64,000 nt of DNA from Gracilibacillus caseinilyticus (GCF_022919115.1 NZ_CP095072.1:2232001-2296000), one strand, 5' to 3'. Positions 17,489 to 27,511 are shown, counted from the stretch's first letter. Notes: a model not told the origin generated them from the letters alone. Program-made: numbers and translations.

Positions 17489-18411
17489 TGGCACAACCAC
17501 AACTAACACAGGAAGATTTCGAACCGCTTACGATGGAGCCTTCTGAGTCAGAAAAGGTGTCTGGCAAAAGTACGTCTTACTGGAAAGATGCCTTCAGGAG
17601 GTTTCGTAAAAATAAATTGGCGATCGCAGGCATTGTTGTCATCGTATTCCTCGCGATTATGGCAGGAATTGGTGGACCGATTTCCGGACAGAATTACTTC
17701 CAGAATGATTTGATGAATGCCAATAAAGCAGCGTCTTCTGAGCATTGGTTCGGAACGGATAATCTTGGACGTGATGTCTTCGCGCGAACTTGGTATGGGG
17801 CACAGATCTCCTTATTTATTGGACTGATGGCAGCTTTAATCGATATCGTGATTGGCGTGATTTGGGGCGCCATTGCCGGTTATTTCGGTGGAAAAGTAGA
17901 CGAAATTATGATGCGTATTGCTGACATTTTATATGGATTGCCTTATTTACTTGTCGTCATTTTATTGCTTGTGGTTTTACCGCAAAAGCTTTTTACACTG
18001 ATTATTGCGATGACGATAACTGGCTGGATTAATATGGCTCGTATTGTACGTGGTCAGGTGATGCAGCTGAAATCGCAGGAATTTATTATGGCGTCTAAAT
18101 CACTAGGGGCAAGTAATAGTCGATTGCTAACCAAGCATCTGATTCCGAACACGATCGGTCAGATTCTCGTGACATTGACACTGACGATTCCGACGGCGAT
18201 TTTCACCGAATCGTTTCTAAGTTTTATCGGCATCGGGGTGCAGGCTCCGCTCGCAAGTTGGGGAACGATGGCCAATGATGGTTTGCCTGCCTTGCAATAT
18301 TACCCGTATCAGCTTTTCTTCCCGGCAATATTTATCTGTATCACGATGCTAGCCTTCAACGTAATTGGTGACGGAATGAGAGATGCATTGGATCCGAAAG
18401 AGCGCAGATAA
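17488..18411 (+). CDS. oppC: Oligopeptide ABC transporter permease OppC
   Basis: The second membrane subunit, 307 residues. It begins with a cytoplasmic N-terminal stretch, then SYWKDAFRRFRKNKLAIAGIVV (the OppC_N domain). GTDNLGRDVFARTWYGAQISLFIG and the coupling loop ASKSLGASNSRLLTKHLIPN are characteristic of OppC/DppC. Its ATG shares a base with the oppB stop. Confidence 0.93.
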   Translation: MAQPQLTQEDFEPLTMEPSESEKVSGKSTSYWKDAFRRFRKNKLAIAGIVVIVFLAIMAGIGGPISGQNYFQNDLMNANKAASSEHWFGTDNLGRDVFARTWYGAQISLFIGLMAALIDIVIGVIWGAIAGYFGGKVDEIMMRIADILYGLPYLLVVILLLVVLPQKLFTLIIAMTITGWINMARIVRGQVMQLKSQEFIMASKSLGASNSRLLTKHLIPNTIGQILVTLTLTIPTAIFTESFLSFIGIGVQAPLASWGTMANDGLPALQYYPYQLFFPAIFICITMLAFNVIGDGMRDALDPKERR

Positions 18412-18427
18412 TGGGGAGGGAAATGAA

Positions 18428-19447
18428 ATGCGTAAATTACTTGAAGTGAAAGATTTAACTATTTCATTTGATAGCTATGGTAAAGAAGTACAGGCTGTGA
18501 GAGGGGTGAGCTTTGACCTTGATAAAAAGGAGATACTGGCGATTGTAGGTGAATCTGGTTCTGGAAAAAGTGTGACCGCACAGTCCGTGATGCGGTTAAT
18601 CGAGATGCCCCCGGGGAAATTTGTTGATGGATCGATCTTGTTTAATGGTGATGATTTGGTACAGAAGTCGGAAAAACAGATGGAGAGCATCCGCGGAAGG
18701 GAAATCGGGATGATTTTTCAAGATCCGATGACATCGTTGAATCCGACGATGACGATTGGTAAGCAAATTGCAGAAGGATTAAGGAAGCATCGCAAAATGT
18801 CTAAAAAGGAAGCCCATCATAAAGGGATTGAATTGTTACGGCTAGTGGGAATTCCGACGGCAGAAGTGCGAATCAGTCAATATCCTCATCAGTATTCCGG
18901 CGGGATGCGGCAGCGTGCGATGATTGCTGTTGCGTTAGCCTGTAATCCGAAGTTGTTAATTGCGGATGAGCCAACGACTGCTTTGGATGTTACCATACAA
19001 GCGCAAATTCTTGATCTAATGCGCGGTCTGCAGGAGGAAACAGGTACGGCGATCATGATGATTACCCATGACTTAGGTGTTGTGGCCAATATGGCGAGCC
19101 GGGTAGCTGTTATGTATGGTGGGAAAATTGTTGAAACAGGTACCGTTGATGAACTTTTTGAAAATCCGAAGCATCCTTACACCTGGGGGTTGTTAGGATC
19201 GATGCCGAAGCTTGATAGTGAAGAGGGAGAATTGCAGGTGATTGCAGGTTCGCCCCCTGATTTAGCTGATCCACCGCCAGGATGTCCGTTCGCTCCTCGC
19301 TGTCCATATGCAATGAAGGCTTGTCAGAAACAGATGCCTGCCTATACAAAGATTTCTGCAACGCAGCAAACGGCGTGCTGGTTATTGGATGAACGAGCGC
19401 CAGGAGTAGAGGTGCCAATAGAGGGAGGCGAAAGAATTAATGCTTAA
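18428..19447 (+). CDS. oppD: Oligopeptide ABC transporter ATPase OppD
   Basis: One of the two ATPases of the importer, 339 residues. Walker A GESGSGKS, Q-loop MIFQDPMTSLNP, signature SGGMRQR and Walker B LLIADEPTTALDV are all intact, with the H-loop THDLG. The C-terminal oligopeptide/dipeptide domain includes PPPGCPFAPRCPYAMKAC, whose cysteines bind an iron-sulfur cluster in homologues. The start is ATG 18428 with GGGGAGGG upstream. It overlaps oppF by 8 bp. Confidence 0.93.
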   Translation: MRKLLEVKDLTISFDSYGKEVQAVRGVSFDLDKKEILAIVGESGSGKSVTAQSVMRLIEMPPGKFVDGSILFNGDDLVQKSEKQMESIRGREIGMIFQDPMTSLNPTMTIGKQIAEGLRKHRKMSKKEAHHKGIELLRLVGIPTAEVRISQYPHQYSGGMRQRAMIAVALACNPKLLIADEPTTALDVTIQAQILDLMRGLQEETGTAIMMITHDLGVVANMASRVAVMYGGKIVETGTVDELFENPKHPYTWGLLGSMPKLDSEEGELQVIAGSPPDLADPPPGCPFAPRCPYAMKACQKQMPAYTKISATQQTACWLLDERAPGVEVPIEGGERINA

Positions 19448-20423
19448 AGAAAAATTGGTCGAAGTAAGGGATTTAAAGAAGCATTTTAAATTAGATCGAA
19501 AACATATCTTAAAGGCAGTCGACGGCATCACGTTCGATATCTATCGTGGGGAAACATTTGGATTAGTCGGTGAATCCGGATGCGGCAAGTCGACGGCTGG
19601 AAGAACGATTATGCGGATGTATGATGCGACAGATGGTGAGGTCGATTACGCAGGTGAAAATATCCATCAGCATTACTCGAAGGCAGATCTGATGCGGTTT
19701 AATAAGTCAATCCAGATGATTTTTCAAGACCCTTATGCCTCTCTAAATCCTCGAATGACGGTGAAGGATATCATTGCAGAAGGAGTCGACATCCATGGTC
19801 TGATCAAAACGCGAGCAGAGCGAATGGAGCGTGTTTATGAATTGTTGGATCTGGTCGGCTTAAACAAGGATCATGCATCACGATTTCCTCATGAATTCAG
19901 TGGTGGACAACGCCAGCGGATCGGAATTGCCCGTGCATTAGCCGTTAATCCCGATTTCATCGTAGCGGATGAACCGATCTCGGCACTTGATGTATCGATT
20001 CAGGCACAGATCGTCAACCTTTTGAAAAAATTGCAGCGTGAGCAGGGGTTAACTTACCTTTTTATCGCACATGATCTGTCGATGGTGAAGCATATCAGTG
20101 ATCGCGTCGGTGTGATGTATTTAGGCAAAATGGTTGAAATCGCAAAGAGTGATGAGATGTATCGTGAACCGTTACATCCCTATACACAGGCATTGATCAG
20201 TGCGATTCCCGTACCAAATCCTTCAAGGGAACGAACGAGAGAGCGGATCATTCTCGAAGGAGACGTCCCAAGCCCGGTAGATCCCCCGAGCGGCTGCAGC
20301 TTCCGGACACGTTGCCCATTGGCGATGGATGTCTGTGTGGAAGTGGTACCGGAGTGGCGGGAGCATAAGGAGGATCATTGGGTGGCTTGTCATTTGTATG
20401 ATGAGCGGTATCGTGAGGTGTAG
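19440..20423 (+). CDS. oppF: Oligopeptide ABC transporter ATPase OppF
   Basis: The second ATPase, 327 residues. Walker A GESGCGKS, MIFQDPYASLNPRMTV, signature SGGQRQR, Walker B FIVADEPISALDVS and H-loop AHDLS are intact. It has the C-terminal oligo/dipeptide domain with PPSGCSFRTRCPLAMDVC. The start overlaps the end of oppD (GGGAGG upstream). It is the last gene of the operon and a terminator follows. Confidence 0.93.
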   Translation: MLKEKLVEVRDLKKHFKLDRKHILKAVDGITFDIYRGETFGLVGESGCGKSTAGRTIMRMYDATDGEVDYAGENIHQHYSKADLMRFNKSIQMIFQDPYASLNPRMTVKDIIAEGVDIHGLIKTRAERMERVYELLDLVGLNKDHASRFPHEFSGGQRQRIGIARALAVNPDFIVADEPISALDVSIQAQIVNLLKKLQREQGLTYLFIAHDLSMVKHISDRVGVMYLGKMVEIAKSDEMYREPLHPYTQALISAIPVPNPSRERTRERIILEGDVPSPVDPPSGCSFRTRCPLAMDVCVEVVPEWREHKEDHWVACHLYDERYREV

Positions 20424-20434
20424 TAATGATGGGA

Positions 20435-20468
20435 GCGGACTCTTCTTTTGAGAGAGTTCGCTTTTTGT
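20435..20468 (+). terminator. Terminator of opp operon
   Basis: GCGGACTCT (20435-20443) pairs with AGAGTTCGC (20453-20461) with one G-U, followed by TTTTTGTTT. Confidence 0.8.
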
Positions 20469-20562
20469 TTAATGGGTGCATCACAATTACTTGTGAATAG
20501 CTTATCAATTAATCTGAAAGTCTAGTGACAACTATAACCGATAGAGTTAGTTACTAAACAAG

Positions 20563-20770
20563 TAACTTCGGGCGTAAGCTATTTGGAAAGGCGTTCAAAC
20601 GCCTAAAGTAGGAGCAACTTTAGGAGTAAATGAGTTCCAGAAGAAGTTAAACGCATGAAGCAAGGTCAACTTCAAGCGCAAGCGAGTTCGAGAAGCGTTC
20701 AAATGTCTGAAGTAGGGACAACTTCAAGCGTAAGCAACTCCGAGAAAAGTTGAAACACTTGAAGTAAGCA
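20563..20770. repeat. Four diverged 52-bp tandem repeats
   Basis: Units begin at 20563, 20615, 20667 and 20719 and each is exactly 52 bp. Typical unit features are CAACTTCAAGCG, then GAGAA, GTTCAAA and TGAAGTA. Each unit carries short inverted segments (ACTTCAAGCG against CGTTCAAA...TGAAGT), so a hairpin per unit is possible. Units 3 and 4 are the most alike. Stops occur in the frames I checked, so it is noncoding. It fills most of the gap between oppF and the AraC gene. Confidence 0.8.
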
Positions 20771-20807
20771 AGATCCGATTTTACCACAAAAGTGAGTCTG
20801 ATAGGTG

Positions 20808-21674
20808 CTAGTGTATGTTTTGATAGGAAAGTCTATATTGATGGGGGGTTGTACCTATCATTTTTTTGAATATTTGGATGAAATATGATACACTTCCAAA
20901 TCCTACACTCTCGCCAATTAATTCAATAGATTGATGTGTCATCTGCAATAATTGACAGGCTTCCTTAATTCTCCGAATAGTAAGATATTCCGTTAAACTA
21001 CTTCCGGTTTCTTGTTTGAATATTCTTGATACATATGACTTTGATAAATGAAGTTCATTTGATAATCGTTCCAAGTCAAATGGCTCCATATAATGTGCTT
21101 CTACCCATTGCATAATCCTCTCGGAATAATAGAGTGAACGGAATGCTTTATTAGCTGATGTATGGAGTTCTGCATGGTGAATATTAGATCGGATAGAAGA
21201 GAGCAATTGCATAAGAAAAAGCTGGCTGTCCTCCTCCCAATTATTTGTCTGTAACGATTGATTAAAAACTTCACATACCTCGAATATGTAGTGAAAAGAT
21301 TTTTCTAAATCAAATGCTTGAGGTTCATTGACTCCATGTTGTAATTGTTTGAGCAGGTGTCTAAGTCCAGGAAATAAACGTAAATTTTTCTCGAGAGTTA
21401 GTGGATCGAAGTGCATAACGCTTCGCTCATATGGTGTGTCGGGCGATACTTCAACATTTACTCGATGCAACTGAAAAGGCTGAAAAAAGAAGAGCATTCC
21501 CTTTTTAATTTCGTAAGTCTGCTGGTTTACAATGACACGCCCCTTTCCTTCATATACAAATAATAATTCACAGCCTTGATGCCAGTGATAAAACCCTTGG
21601 AAATTATCTTCAGAAACTCTACGATAAATCCAACAAAACGGATCTAGATCAATTTGTTCAAATAGATTATCCAT
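20808..21674 (-). CDS. AraC family transcriptional regulator
   Basis: A 288-residue regulator. The N-terminal half is a cupin sensor domain (FYHWHQGCELLFVYEGKGRV, FFFQPFQLHRV). The C-terminal 100 residues are the double helix-turn-helix of AraC/XylS: FDLERLSNELHLSKSYVSRIFKQ for the first and GESVGFGSVSYFIQIFKKMIGTTPHQYR for the second. It is divergent from the DUF2264 gene, about 215 bp away, and so likely activates that gene and perhaps the sugar ABC genes beyond. The inducer is probably a sugar or oligosaccharide. A second AraC gene lies at 23113. Confidence 0.93.
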   Translation of the reverse strand: MDNLFEQIDLDPFCWIYRRVSEDNFQGFYHWHQGCELLFVYEGKGRVIVNQQTYEIKKGMLFFFQPFQLHRVNVEVSPDTPYERSVMHFDPLTLEKNLRLFPGLRHLLKQLQHGVNEPQAFDLEKSFHYIFEVCEVFNQSLQTNNWEEDSQLFLMQLLSSIRSNIHHAELHTSANKAFRSLYYSERIMQWVEAHYMEPFDLERLSNELHLSKSYVSRIFKQETGSSLTEYLTIRRIKEACQLLQMTHQSIELIGESVGFGSVSYFIQIFKKMIGTTPHQYRLSYQNIH

Positions 21675-21888
21675 TCGATCACCTCCAGGAGTTATTAAAT
21701 GAACATTTTATGCTGAAAAAACTCAACACACCATTTATTGGAAATTATGCAAAACAACAGAGCAATATTTTTAGTTATTATACAACAACTTTTAGGATAT
21801 TTCCCAAGTTATAATATATTCACGAAGAGGAGTTTTCAAGCCAGTTTGATTCTAAGAATAACATAAAGTGGAATGAAGGAGTGAGCGT

Positions 21889-23031
21889 ATGGTAACGACC
21901 AACGATCGAGAATATTGGCTAAAGGTGATGCTTAAGATTGCTGATCCAGTACTTACTTCCCTATCTAATCAACAATTAAAGCAACACATGCCTATAGAAA
22001 GCACGGGGGAAGATAGACACGATTACAGTCATTTGGAAGCGTTCTCCAGATTGGCAAGTGGTATGGCGCCATGGATTGAAAATGGACCAATTAAGGGAGA
22101 AGAAGGAAAGTTAAGAGAGCAATATGCGGAATATATCAGAACTGGCATAAAAGAGGCAACAGATCCGGAATCCCCGGATTATATGAATTTTTCCAATGGT
22201 TTACAACCTATTGTGGATACTGCCTTTCTTGCGCATGCATTAGTACGTGCGCCTAAGGAACTGATAGGAAAACTAGAACCATATGTGAAAAGGCAAGTTA
22301 TTGCAGCATTTAAAGCAACACGTAACCGGAAGCCAATTTTCAGCAACTGGTTATTATTTTCTGCCATGATTGAAACAGCCTTATGTTTATTGGATGAGGA
22401 TTGGGATCAAATGAGGATTGATTTTGCATTAAAGCAACATGATCAGTGGTATGTAGGTGATGGCGTATATGGAGATGGACCTGCTTACCATGCGGATTAT
22501 TATAACAGCTTTGTTATCCAGCCGATGATTGTAGATATTATTGATCATGTAGCACACCATAATCCAGACTGGATGGATTTGAAGTCAAAAATTCATGAAC
22601 GAGCTGTTAGATATGCTGTAATTTTAGAAAGAAGTATTTCGCCGGAGGGCACCTTTCCTGTTGTAGGAAGGTCCATAGCCTATCGATTTGGAGCATTCCA
22701 GCATTTAGCACAAATGGCACTTCAGCACAGATTAGATGATAGCCTTAAGCCAGCACAGGTTCGGTGTGCATTGACGGCTGTTATTCGAAGGTTAATAGAG
22801 ATGCCAAATACCTTTGATGATGAGGGATGGCTACAAATAGGTCTATGTGGTCACCAACCGAATTTAGGAGAACCTTATATTTCGACCGGAAGTTTATATT
22901 TGTGTGCCACCGTGTTTCTTCCATTAGGTTTACCGTTGACTGACTCATTTTGGCAGGGGGAAGAAGAATGGACAACAAAAAAAGCTTGGTCAGGGAAGTT
23001 TATTTCCATTGATTCTGCTCTGAATGGATGA
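21889..23031 (+). CDS. DUF2264 domain protein
   Basis: A 380-residue protein covering the DUF2264 domain almost entirely (N-terminal REYWLKVMLKIADPVLTSLS, GEDRHDYSHLEAFSRLASGMAPW, FSNWLLFSAMIETALC, YVGDGVYGDGPAYHADYYNSFVIQPM, SPEGTFPVVGRSIAYRFGAFQHLA). There is no signal peptide, so it is cytoplasmic. The family is predicted to have an alpha/alpha-toroid fold like polysaccharide lyases and unsaturated glycoside hydrolases, and it occurs in sugar-use loci, but its activity is not established. The conserved His/Asp/Tyr of GPAYHADYY are candidate active-site residues. Its neighbours (two AraC regulators, a sugar ABC system, a 2-hydroxyacid dehydrogenase) suggest it processes an imported oligosaccharide. 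Confidence 0.85.
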   Translation: MVTTNDREYWLKVMLKIADPVLTSLSNQQLKQHMPIESTGEDRHDYSHLEAFSRLASGMAPWIENGPIKGEEGKLREQYAEYIRTGIKEATDPESPDYMNFSNGLQPIVDTAFLAHALVRAPKELIGKLEPYVKRQVIAAFKATRNRKPIFSNWLLFSAMIETALCLLDEDWDQMRIDFALKQHDQWYVGDGVYGDGPAYHADYYNSFVIQPMIVDIIDHVAHHNPDWMDLKSKIHERAVRYAVILERSISPEGTFPVVGRSIAYRFGAFQHLAQMALQHRLDDSLKPAQVRCALTAVIRRLIEMPNTFDDEGWLQIGLCGHQPNLGEPYISTGSLYLCATVFLPLGLPLTDSFWQGEEEWTTKKAWSGKFISIDSALNG

Positions 23032-23112
23032 TGCTGAAAGCTCCTGAGGTAAATTTCACACTGCGCGACAACTAAAAATGACTTATATCACATAAATAGG
23101 AGGGTAATCTCA

Positions 23113-24024
23113 ATGTGTGAGAAAATTAGTTCCCATTATCGATATGTTGATGAAGTTCATTCCACCCAGTTTCTTGACTATCATTCACATGAAAGGTATG
23201 AGATATATTTGTTTCATAGCGGTAGTTGTCAGTTTATTATAGGTGATCATATTTATGACCTGCAAGAAAACGATATGATTATCATGAATGGGTTAACACT
23301 TCATCGTCCGTACCCAAAAAAAGGTACTTTATATGAAAGAAGTGTCATTGAGTTTTCTTCTGAATGGTTAAAACCAATCTTAAACAGGCTAAATGTAGCT
23401 GAATTGCTTGATCCATTTAATCTTTTATCCAATACATTATTCAGAGGTGTTGATCAAGAGGGATTAGCGGAAATAAAGGAATTGATGAGGAAGATAGATG
23501 TAGTTGATATCAAACTAACAGAAAGTAGCAAAAAATCTGTTGAAAATCGGTTGGAGGGGGAAGTTACCACGCTTCTCATCCAACTCTTATTTAAAATTTA
23601 TGAAATTACCAAAATGAAACAAGTAGATATACCTCTAGTGAAGTCGGAGAAAGATATCCACGTGAATCGTATCATTTCATGGATTGATAATCATTTTGAT
23701 AACAATCTTAATCTGGATTCGATTGCCAATGAGCTAAACATAAGTAAATATTATATGTCCAGAATTTTTAAAGATATTACAGGATACACGATTATGCAAT
23801 ATATGATGAGTTGTCGTATTAATCGAGCAAAATATTTATTGGAGGTTTATCCAGATAAAACCATTCTTGAGGTAGCACTTGAGTCAGGGTTCGAAAATTC
23901 ATCACATTTTAGTCGTTTTTTTCGAAAACAAGTAAGTGTTACCCCGACAGAATACCGAAATAGCAGGGTCTTAACGCATACCCAGCATAGAGGTGACTGT
24001 CAATCATCCATACAATTAAATTAG
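23113..24024 (+). CDS. AraC family transcriptional regulator
   Basis: A 303-residue AraC-type regulator with an N-terminal cupin (DYHSHERYEIYLFHSGSCQFII, NGLTLHRPYP) and C-terminal double HTH (LNLDSIANELNISKYYMSRIFKDITGYT; ALESGFENSSHFSRFFRKQVSVTPTEYR). AGGAGGG precedes the ATG. It is a paralogue in architecture, not a close copy, of the one at 20808. It stands between the DUF2264 gene and the sugar permeases in the same orientation, so it probably controls the transporter. Confidence 0.93.
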   Translation: MCEKISSHYRYVDEVHSTQFLDYHSHERYEIYLFHSGSCQFIIGDHIYDLQENDMIIMNGLTLHRPYPKKGTLYERSVIEFSSEWLKPILNRLNVAELLDPFNLLSNTLFRGVDQEGLAEIKELMRKIDVVDIKLTESSKKSVENRLEGEVTTLLIQLLFKIYEITKMKQVDIPLVKSEKDIHVNRIISWIDNHFDNNLNLDSIANELNISKYYMSRIFKDITGYTIMQYMMSCRINRAKYLLEVYPDKTILEVALESGFENSSHFSRFFRKQVSVTPTEYRNSRVLTHTQHRGDCQSSIQLN

Positions 24025-24252
24025 AAGAGAGCAAGTATAGTCAAATTTTGTACAAAAGAACACAATCTCAAGCATGAGAACATATGAAGAATCTAATATG
24101 CTTAAGTTAGTCTTTTAAGTGGATAGTGAAGCAATAAGATGGGTATGGCTTTTTTAGATGAACCTACTAAACGAGTGAAATCATCATTATTCTATTTTTG
24201 AAATCGCTATCATTCTTAGTAAGGTTACTCTATTACAAGAAAGGAGAATAAT

Positions 24253-25173
24253 ATGGCTAAAAACAACATGGAAATAAATGCAACTTTGGGTTCTGTTTCG
24301 ATTAAGCAAAAGAAAAAAACTTCCCAATGGACCTGGTACATTTTTTTGATTCCCAGTTTTTTAGGGATAATATTATTTATGGTGTACCCAATATTTGAAT
24401 CGTTGAGGTTAAGCTTCTATCAATCAAATGGGACCATTGAGAACTTCATTGGTCTTGACAACTTTAAGACGGTTTTGACATCGGGTCCGTTTTGGAATTC
24501 AGTTTGGAACACTTTCTATATTGGGATATTCCAAATTTTGATCACCATTCCATTGGGTTTTATTTTTGCATCCTTAATAAACTCAACAGCGAGAGGGCAG
24601 AATTTTTTTAAAGTGATCTACTTTTTACCTAACGTTACATCTATTGTTGCTGCAGCAATGATATTTGCATTTGTATTACATCCTGAAATGGGGATTGTAA
24701 ACTATGCCCTGGAAGCAATAGGATTACCAGCTCCAAAGTGGTTAGCAGATCCATCAACTTCCAAGTGGGCAGTAATATTGCTAGCAGTCTGGCATTGGAT
24801 AGGTTTTGTTATTATTATTTGTCTCGCGAATTTGCAAGCAATATCTGCAGAGATGTACGAAGCTGCAAAGATTGATGGGGCTAGTGGTCTTCAGCAATGG
24901 CTGTTTATTACCATTCCAAATATGGGTGGAACATTCGCTTTCTTGTTAATAACTGGTTGGATTGGAGCTTTACAGCGGTTTAATGAAGTATATGTTCTCG
25001 GAGGGCCAAATGGGAGTCCTGCTAGATCGATTCAAACAATGGGCGCTTTTATTTATGAACGTGGCTTTACTGGTTTTGAATTTGGTGTTGCTTCAGCTGC
25101 GACGTACATTATGTTTATGATTATTCTTGTATTTACGTTTGTCAATTTAAAAGTTTCCAATATGAAGCTGTAA
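24253..25173 (+). CDS. Carbohydrate ABC transporter permease (MalF type)
   Basis: A 306-residue inner membrane subunit with six helices. The N-terminal WTWYIFLIPSFLGIILFMVYPIFESLRLSF is typical of UgpA/MalF-like permeases, and the coupling loop EAAKIDGASGLQQWLFITIP is the EAA motif. AAAGGAG precedes the ATG. It is the first of two permeases. The substrate-binding protein is encoded after them rather than before, which is less common, and there is no ATPase gene in the cluster, so a shared MsmX/MsmK-type ATPase must serve it. Confidence 0.92.
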   Translation: MAKNNMEINATLGSVSIKQKKKTSQWTWYIFLIPSFLGIILFMVYPIFESLRLSFYQSNGTIENFIGLDNFKTVLTSGPFWNSVWNTFYIGIFQILITIPLGFIFASLINSTARGQNFFKVIYFLPNVTSIVAAAMIFAFVLHPEMGIVNYALEAIGLPAPKWLADPSTSKWAVILLAVWHWIGFVIIICLANLQAISAEMYEAAKIDGASGLQQWLFITIPNMGGTFAFLLITGWIGALQRFNEVYVLGGPNGSPARSIQTMGAFIYERGFTGFEFGVASAATYIMFMIILVFTFVNLKVSNMKL

Positions 25174-25191
25174 ACGAAGGGAGGGGTAAAA

Positions 25192-26046
25192 ATGATTAGT
25201 ACTATGTCCCATAAGAAAGCTGATAAAATTACGACGTCCGTTAAATTTGTCATTTTGTTAATCTTCGGGGTGGTCCTGATGGCGCCGTTTGTCTGGATGG
25301 TTAGTGTTGGTTTTGATCGCACTGCAAACATATCGATGCCATTTCCGCCACGATTGATTCCTGAAGAACTATCGGGGTTTAACTATGGTATCGTTTTTGA
25401 GAATGGAAGATTAATACAATCCTACATTAATTCAGCGATCGTAACGATAACATCAGTAGCAATAGGTGTATCCTCTTCTCTTTTAGCAGGGTACGCATTT
25501 TCTAAAGGTAGATTCAAAGGAAAGAAACTATTATTTATCGTTGTACTTTGTACCTTGATGATTCCGATGGAACCTCGATTAATTCCATTGTACAAACTTT
25601 TTAATAGTGTAGATTTATTGAATACATTTTGGCCATTGATATTACCGCCACTTATTAATGGAATGTTGATCTTTCTATGTAAGCAGTTTTTTGACCAATT
25701 ACCAGATTCCTTAAGAGAAGCAGCACAAATTGATGGAGCAGGAGAATTTAAGATTTTCTTTAGCGTTTACTTCCCTCTTGCTGGCCCAATTGCTGCTACG
25801 ATGGTTATTTTAGCATTTATCTGGAGTTGGAATGATTTTCTGTGGCCATTAGTAGTTTTGAACAATCAGGACTTGCACACTGTACCGCTTTATTTAGCTA
25901 GTTTCTCCTTAGAGAATGGTACTAGTCTGGGGGGTCTTACAATGGCTCTAGCTACCGTAAGTGTCCTACCGATTATTGTTGTCTACTTATTTTTACAAAG
26001 GTATATTATCCAAAGTATTGCCCTTAGTGGTGTGAAAGGGGAATAG
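25192..26046 (+). CDS. Carbohydrate ABC transporter permease (MalG type)
   Basis: The second permease, 284 residues with six helices. LIFGVVLMAPFVWMVSVGFD at the start, TLMIPMEPRLIPLYKLFN, and the EAA loop EAAQIDGAGEFKIFFSVYFPL identify the UgpE/MalG class. The ATG has GGGAGGGG upstream. It pairs with the upstream permease. Confidence 0.92.
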   Translation: MISTMSHKKADKITTSVKFVILLIFGVVLMAPFVWMVSVGFDRTANISMPFPPRLIPEELSGFNYGIVFENGRLIQSYINSAIVTITSVAIGVSSSLLAGYAFSKGRFKGKKLLFIVVLCTLMIPMEPRLIPLYKLFNSVDLLNTFWPLILPPLINGMLIFLCKQFFDQLPDSLREAAQIDGAGEFKIFFSVYFPLAGPIAATMVILAFIWSWNDFLWPLVVLNNQDLHTVPLYLASFSLENGTSLGGLTMALATVSVLPIIVVYLFLQRYIIQSIALSGVKGE

Positions 26047-26113
26047 TGGAAATTTTAAGCATTTGCGTGGAAGCGGATTATTTATGTCATTTTAAATAAT
26101 AGGGGGTAGTAGT

Positions 26114-27511
26114 ATGAAAAAAGGATTATTTAATAAACACGCTTTTATTCTGTCTGGGTTATTATTGCTGTTAATCGCAGTGCTTGTAGCATGTAGTAAC
26201 TCTAGCGATACTTCCAGTTCTGGTCAGGATTCTGGAAGCGATGGAGGAGAGACTGCAGAAGGTAGTAAATGGGACGGCAAAACACTTAAAGTGCAGTTAA
26301 TAGGTGATTTTTCTATGGAGGATTCAACAGACCCGATTACAGGAGAAAAAACACCTGGGTTAGATACGTTAAAAGAAGAATTTGAAAAACAACATCCGGG
26401 TGCAACTGTCGAATTTATCCTTATGCCTTGGGAAGGGTATACAGAAAAAACACAGGCGATGTTAACTTCAGGTGAAGCAGATGTTTATCAAATGCCTGGT
26501 ATTGCTGACTTTGCTGCACAAGGTTTATTAGAACCATTGCAGCCGTATATTGAAGAAGATAGTGAGTTTAGTACAGATATTTTTATAGATCAGCAAGTTG
26601 AGGGATGGAAAGCCTTAGGCCCTGACAGTGATGAATTAGAAATTTACGGTTTGCCATTCTTTGGTGATGCTCGTTTCATTACTTATGATAAGAAGTTATT
26701 TGATGATTGGGGAGTAGAATATCTTTCGGATCATCCAACAATGGAAGAAATAAAGGAGAAAGCTGAGAAGATGACTGGGACGAACCCGGTAACTGGTGAA
26801 CAAAACTATGGTGTTTGGTTCCGAGGAGATTGGTCTTCAGCATTTACTCTACTGAATGCGGCTGAAGGTATTAATGGAAAGTGGGGGACAGGTTTTGCCT
26901 GGGATGAGGTTGAATTTGAATTTAATTCTCCTGAAATGGTTGAGGGTTTGAACTGGATGCTTGATATGCAAGAATTTGCTCCAGAAGGTATCGTAAGTAA
27001 CCAAGGAAATGAGAAATGGATGACAAAAGATAACAATATTGCCATTATGTTAAACACAGGTCCTGCAAATTTGGTACAACAAACCTATGCGCAAGGCTTA
27101 GAAGATCGTATTGCAATTGCGCAAGAATTTAAGAACGATGAAGGTAAAGGTGGTTTGTTTGCGGGTAGTCCTATCACAATTGGTAAAGCAAGTGAAAATA
27201 AAGATTTGGCATGGGAATGGCTGAAGTTTGCAACAAGTGATTTTGCTCAGAAATATTTTTACGAAACTGGTGCATTTCCATCCATAAAATCAGCGCTTGA
27301 GTGGGAAAGTGTAAAGGAATATGAACATTTATTAGGGCCAGTTTTTGAAGCAATGAGCACTCCATACATGCCTAGGTATCATTGGGCAGCGGCACAACCA
27401 CGTTTCATTTTAACTTCTGAAATTGAGGCTGCATTAACAGGTAAACGGAATGCTCAGGAAGCATTGGATAAGGCCCAAAAAGAAAGTACAGAGTGGTTAG
27501 AAAATAGATAA
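26114..27511 (+). CDS. Sugar-binding lipoprotein (extracellular solute-binding family 1)
   Basis: A 465-residue receptor for the two upstream permeases. The signal peptide ends at a lipobox with VLVAC, followed by a Ser/Gly/Asp-rich linker. The fold signature TLKEEFEKQHPGATVEFILMPWEGYTEK and the C-terminal AWEWLKFATSDFAQKYFYETGAFPS are typical of family 1 sugar-binding proteins. AGGGGGTAG precedes the ATG. The sugar cannot be told; the DUF2264 neighbour suggests an oligosaccharide from a plant or algal polymer. Confidence 0.9.
   Translation: MKKGLFNKHAFILSGLLLLLIAVLVACSNSSDTSSSGQDSGSDGGETAEGSKWDGKTLKVQLIGDFSMEDSTDPITGEKTPGLDTLKEEFEKQHPGATVEFILMPWEGYTEKTQAMLTSGEADVYQMPGIADFAAQGLLEPLQPYIEEDSEFSTDIFIDQQVEGWKALGPDSDELEIYGLPFFGDARFITYDKKLFDDWGVEYLSDHPTMEEIKEKAEKMTGTNPVTGEQNYGVWFRGDWSSAFTLLNAAEGINGKWGTGFAWDEVEFEFNSPEMVEGLNWMLDMQEFAPEGIVSNQGNEKWMTKDNNIAIMLNTGPANLVQQTYAQGLEDRIAIAQEFKNDEGKGGLFAGSPITIGKASENKDLAWEWLKFATSDFAQKYFYETGAFPSIKSALEWESVKEYEHLLGPVFEAMSTPYMPRYHWAAAQPRFILTSEIEAALTGKRNAQEALDKAQKESTEWLENR

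Noticed and set aside
20521..20800. Small RNA gene
   Set aside because: The hairpins seen are explained by the 52-bp repeats; no promoter or terminator bounds a transcript.
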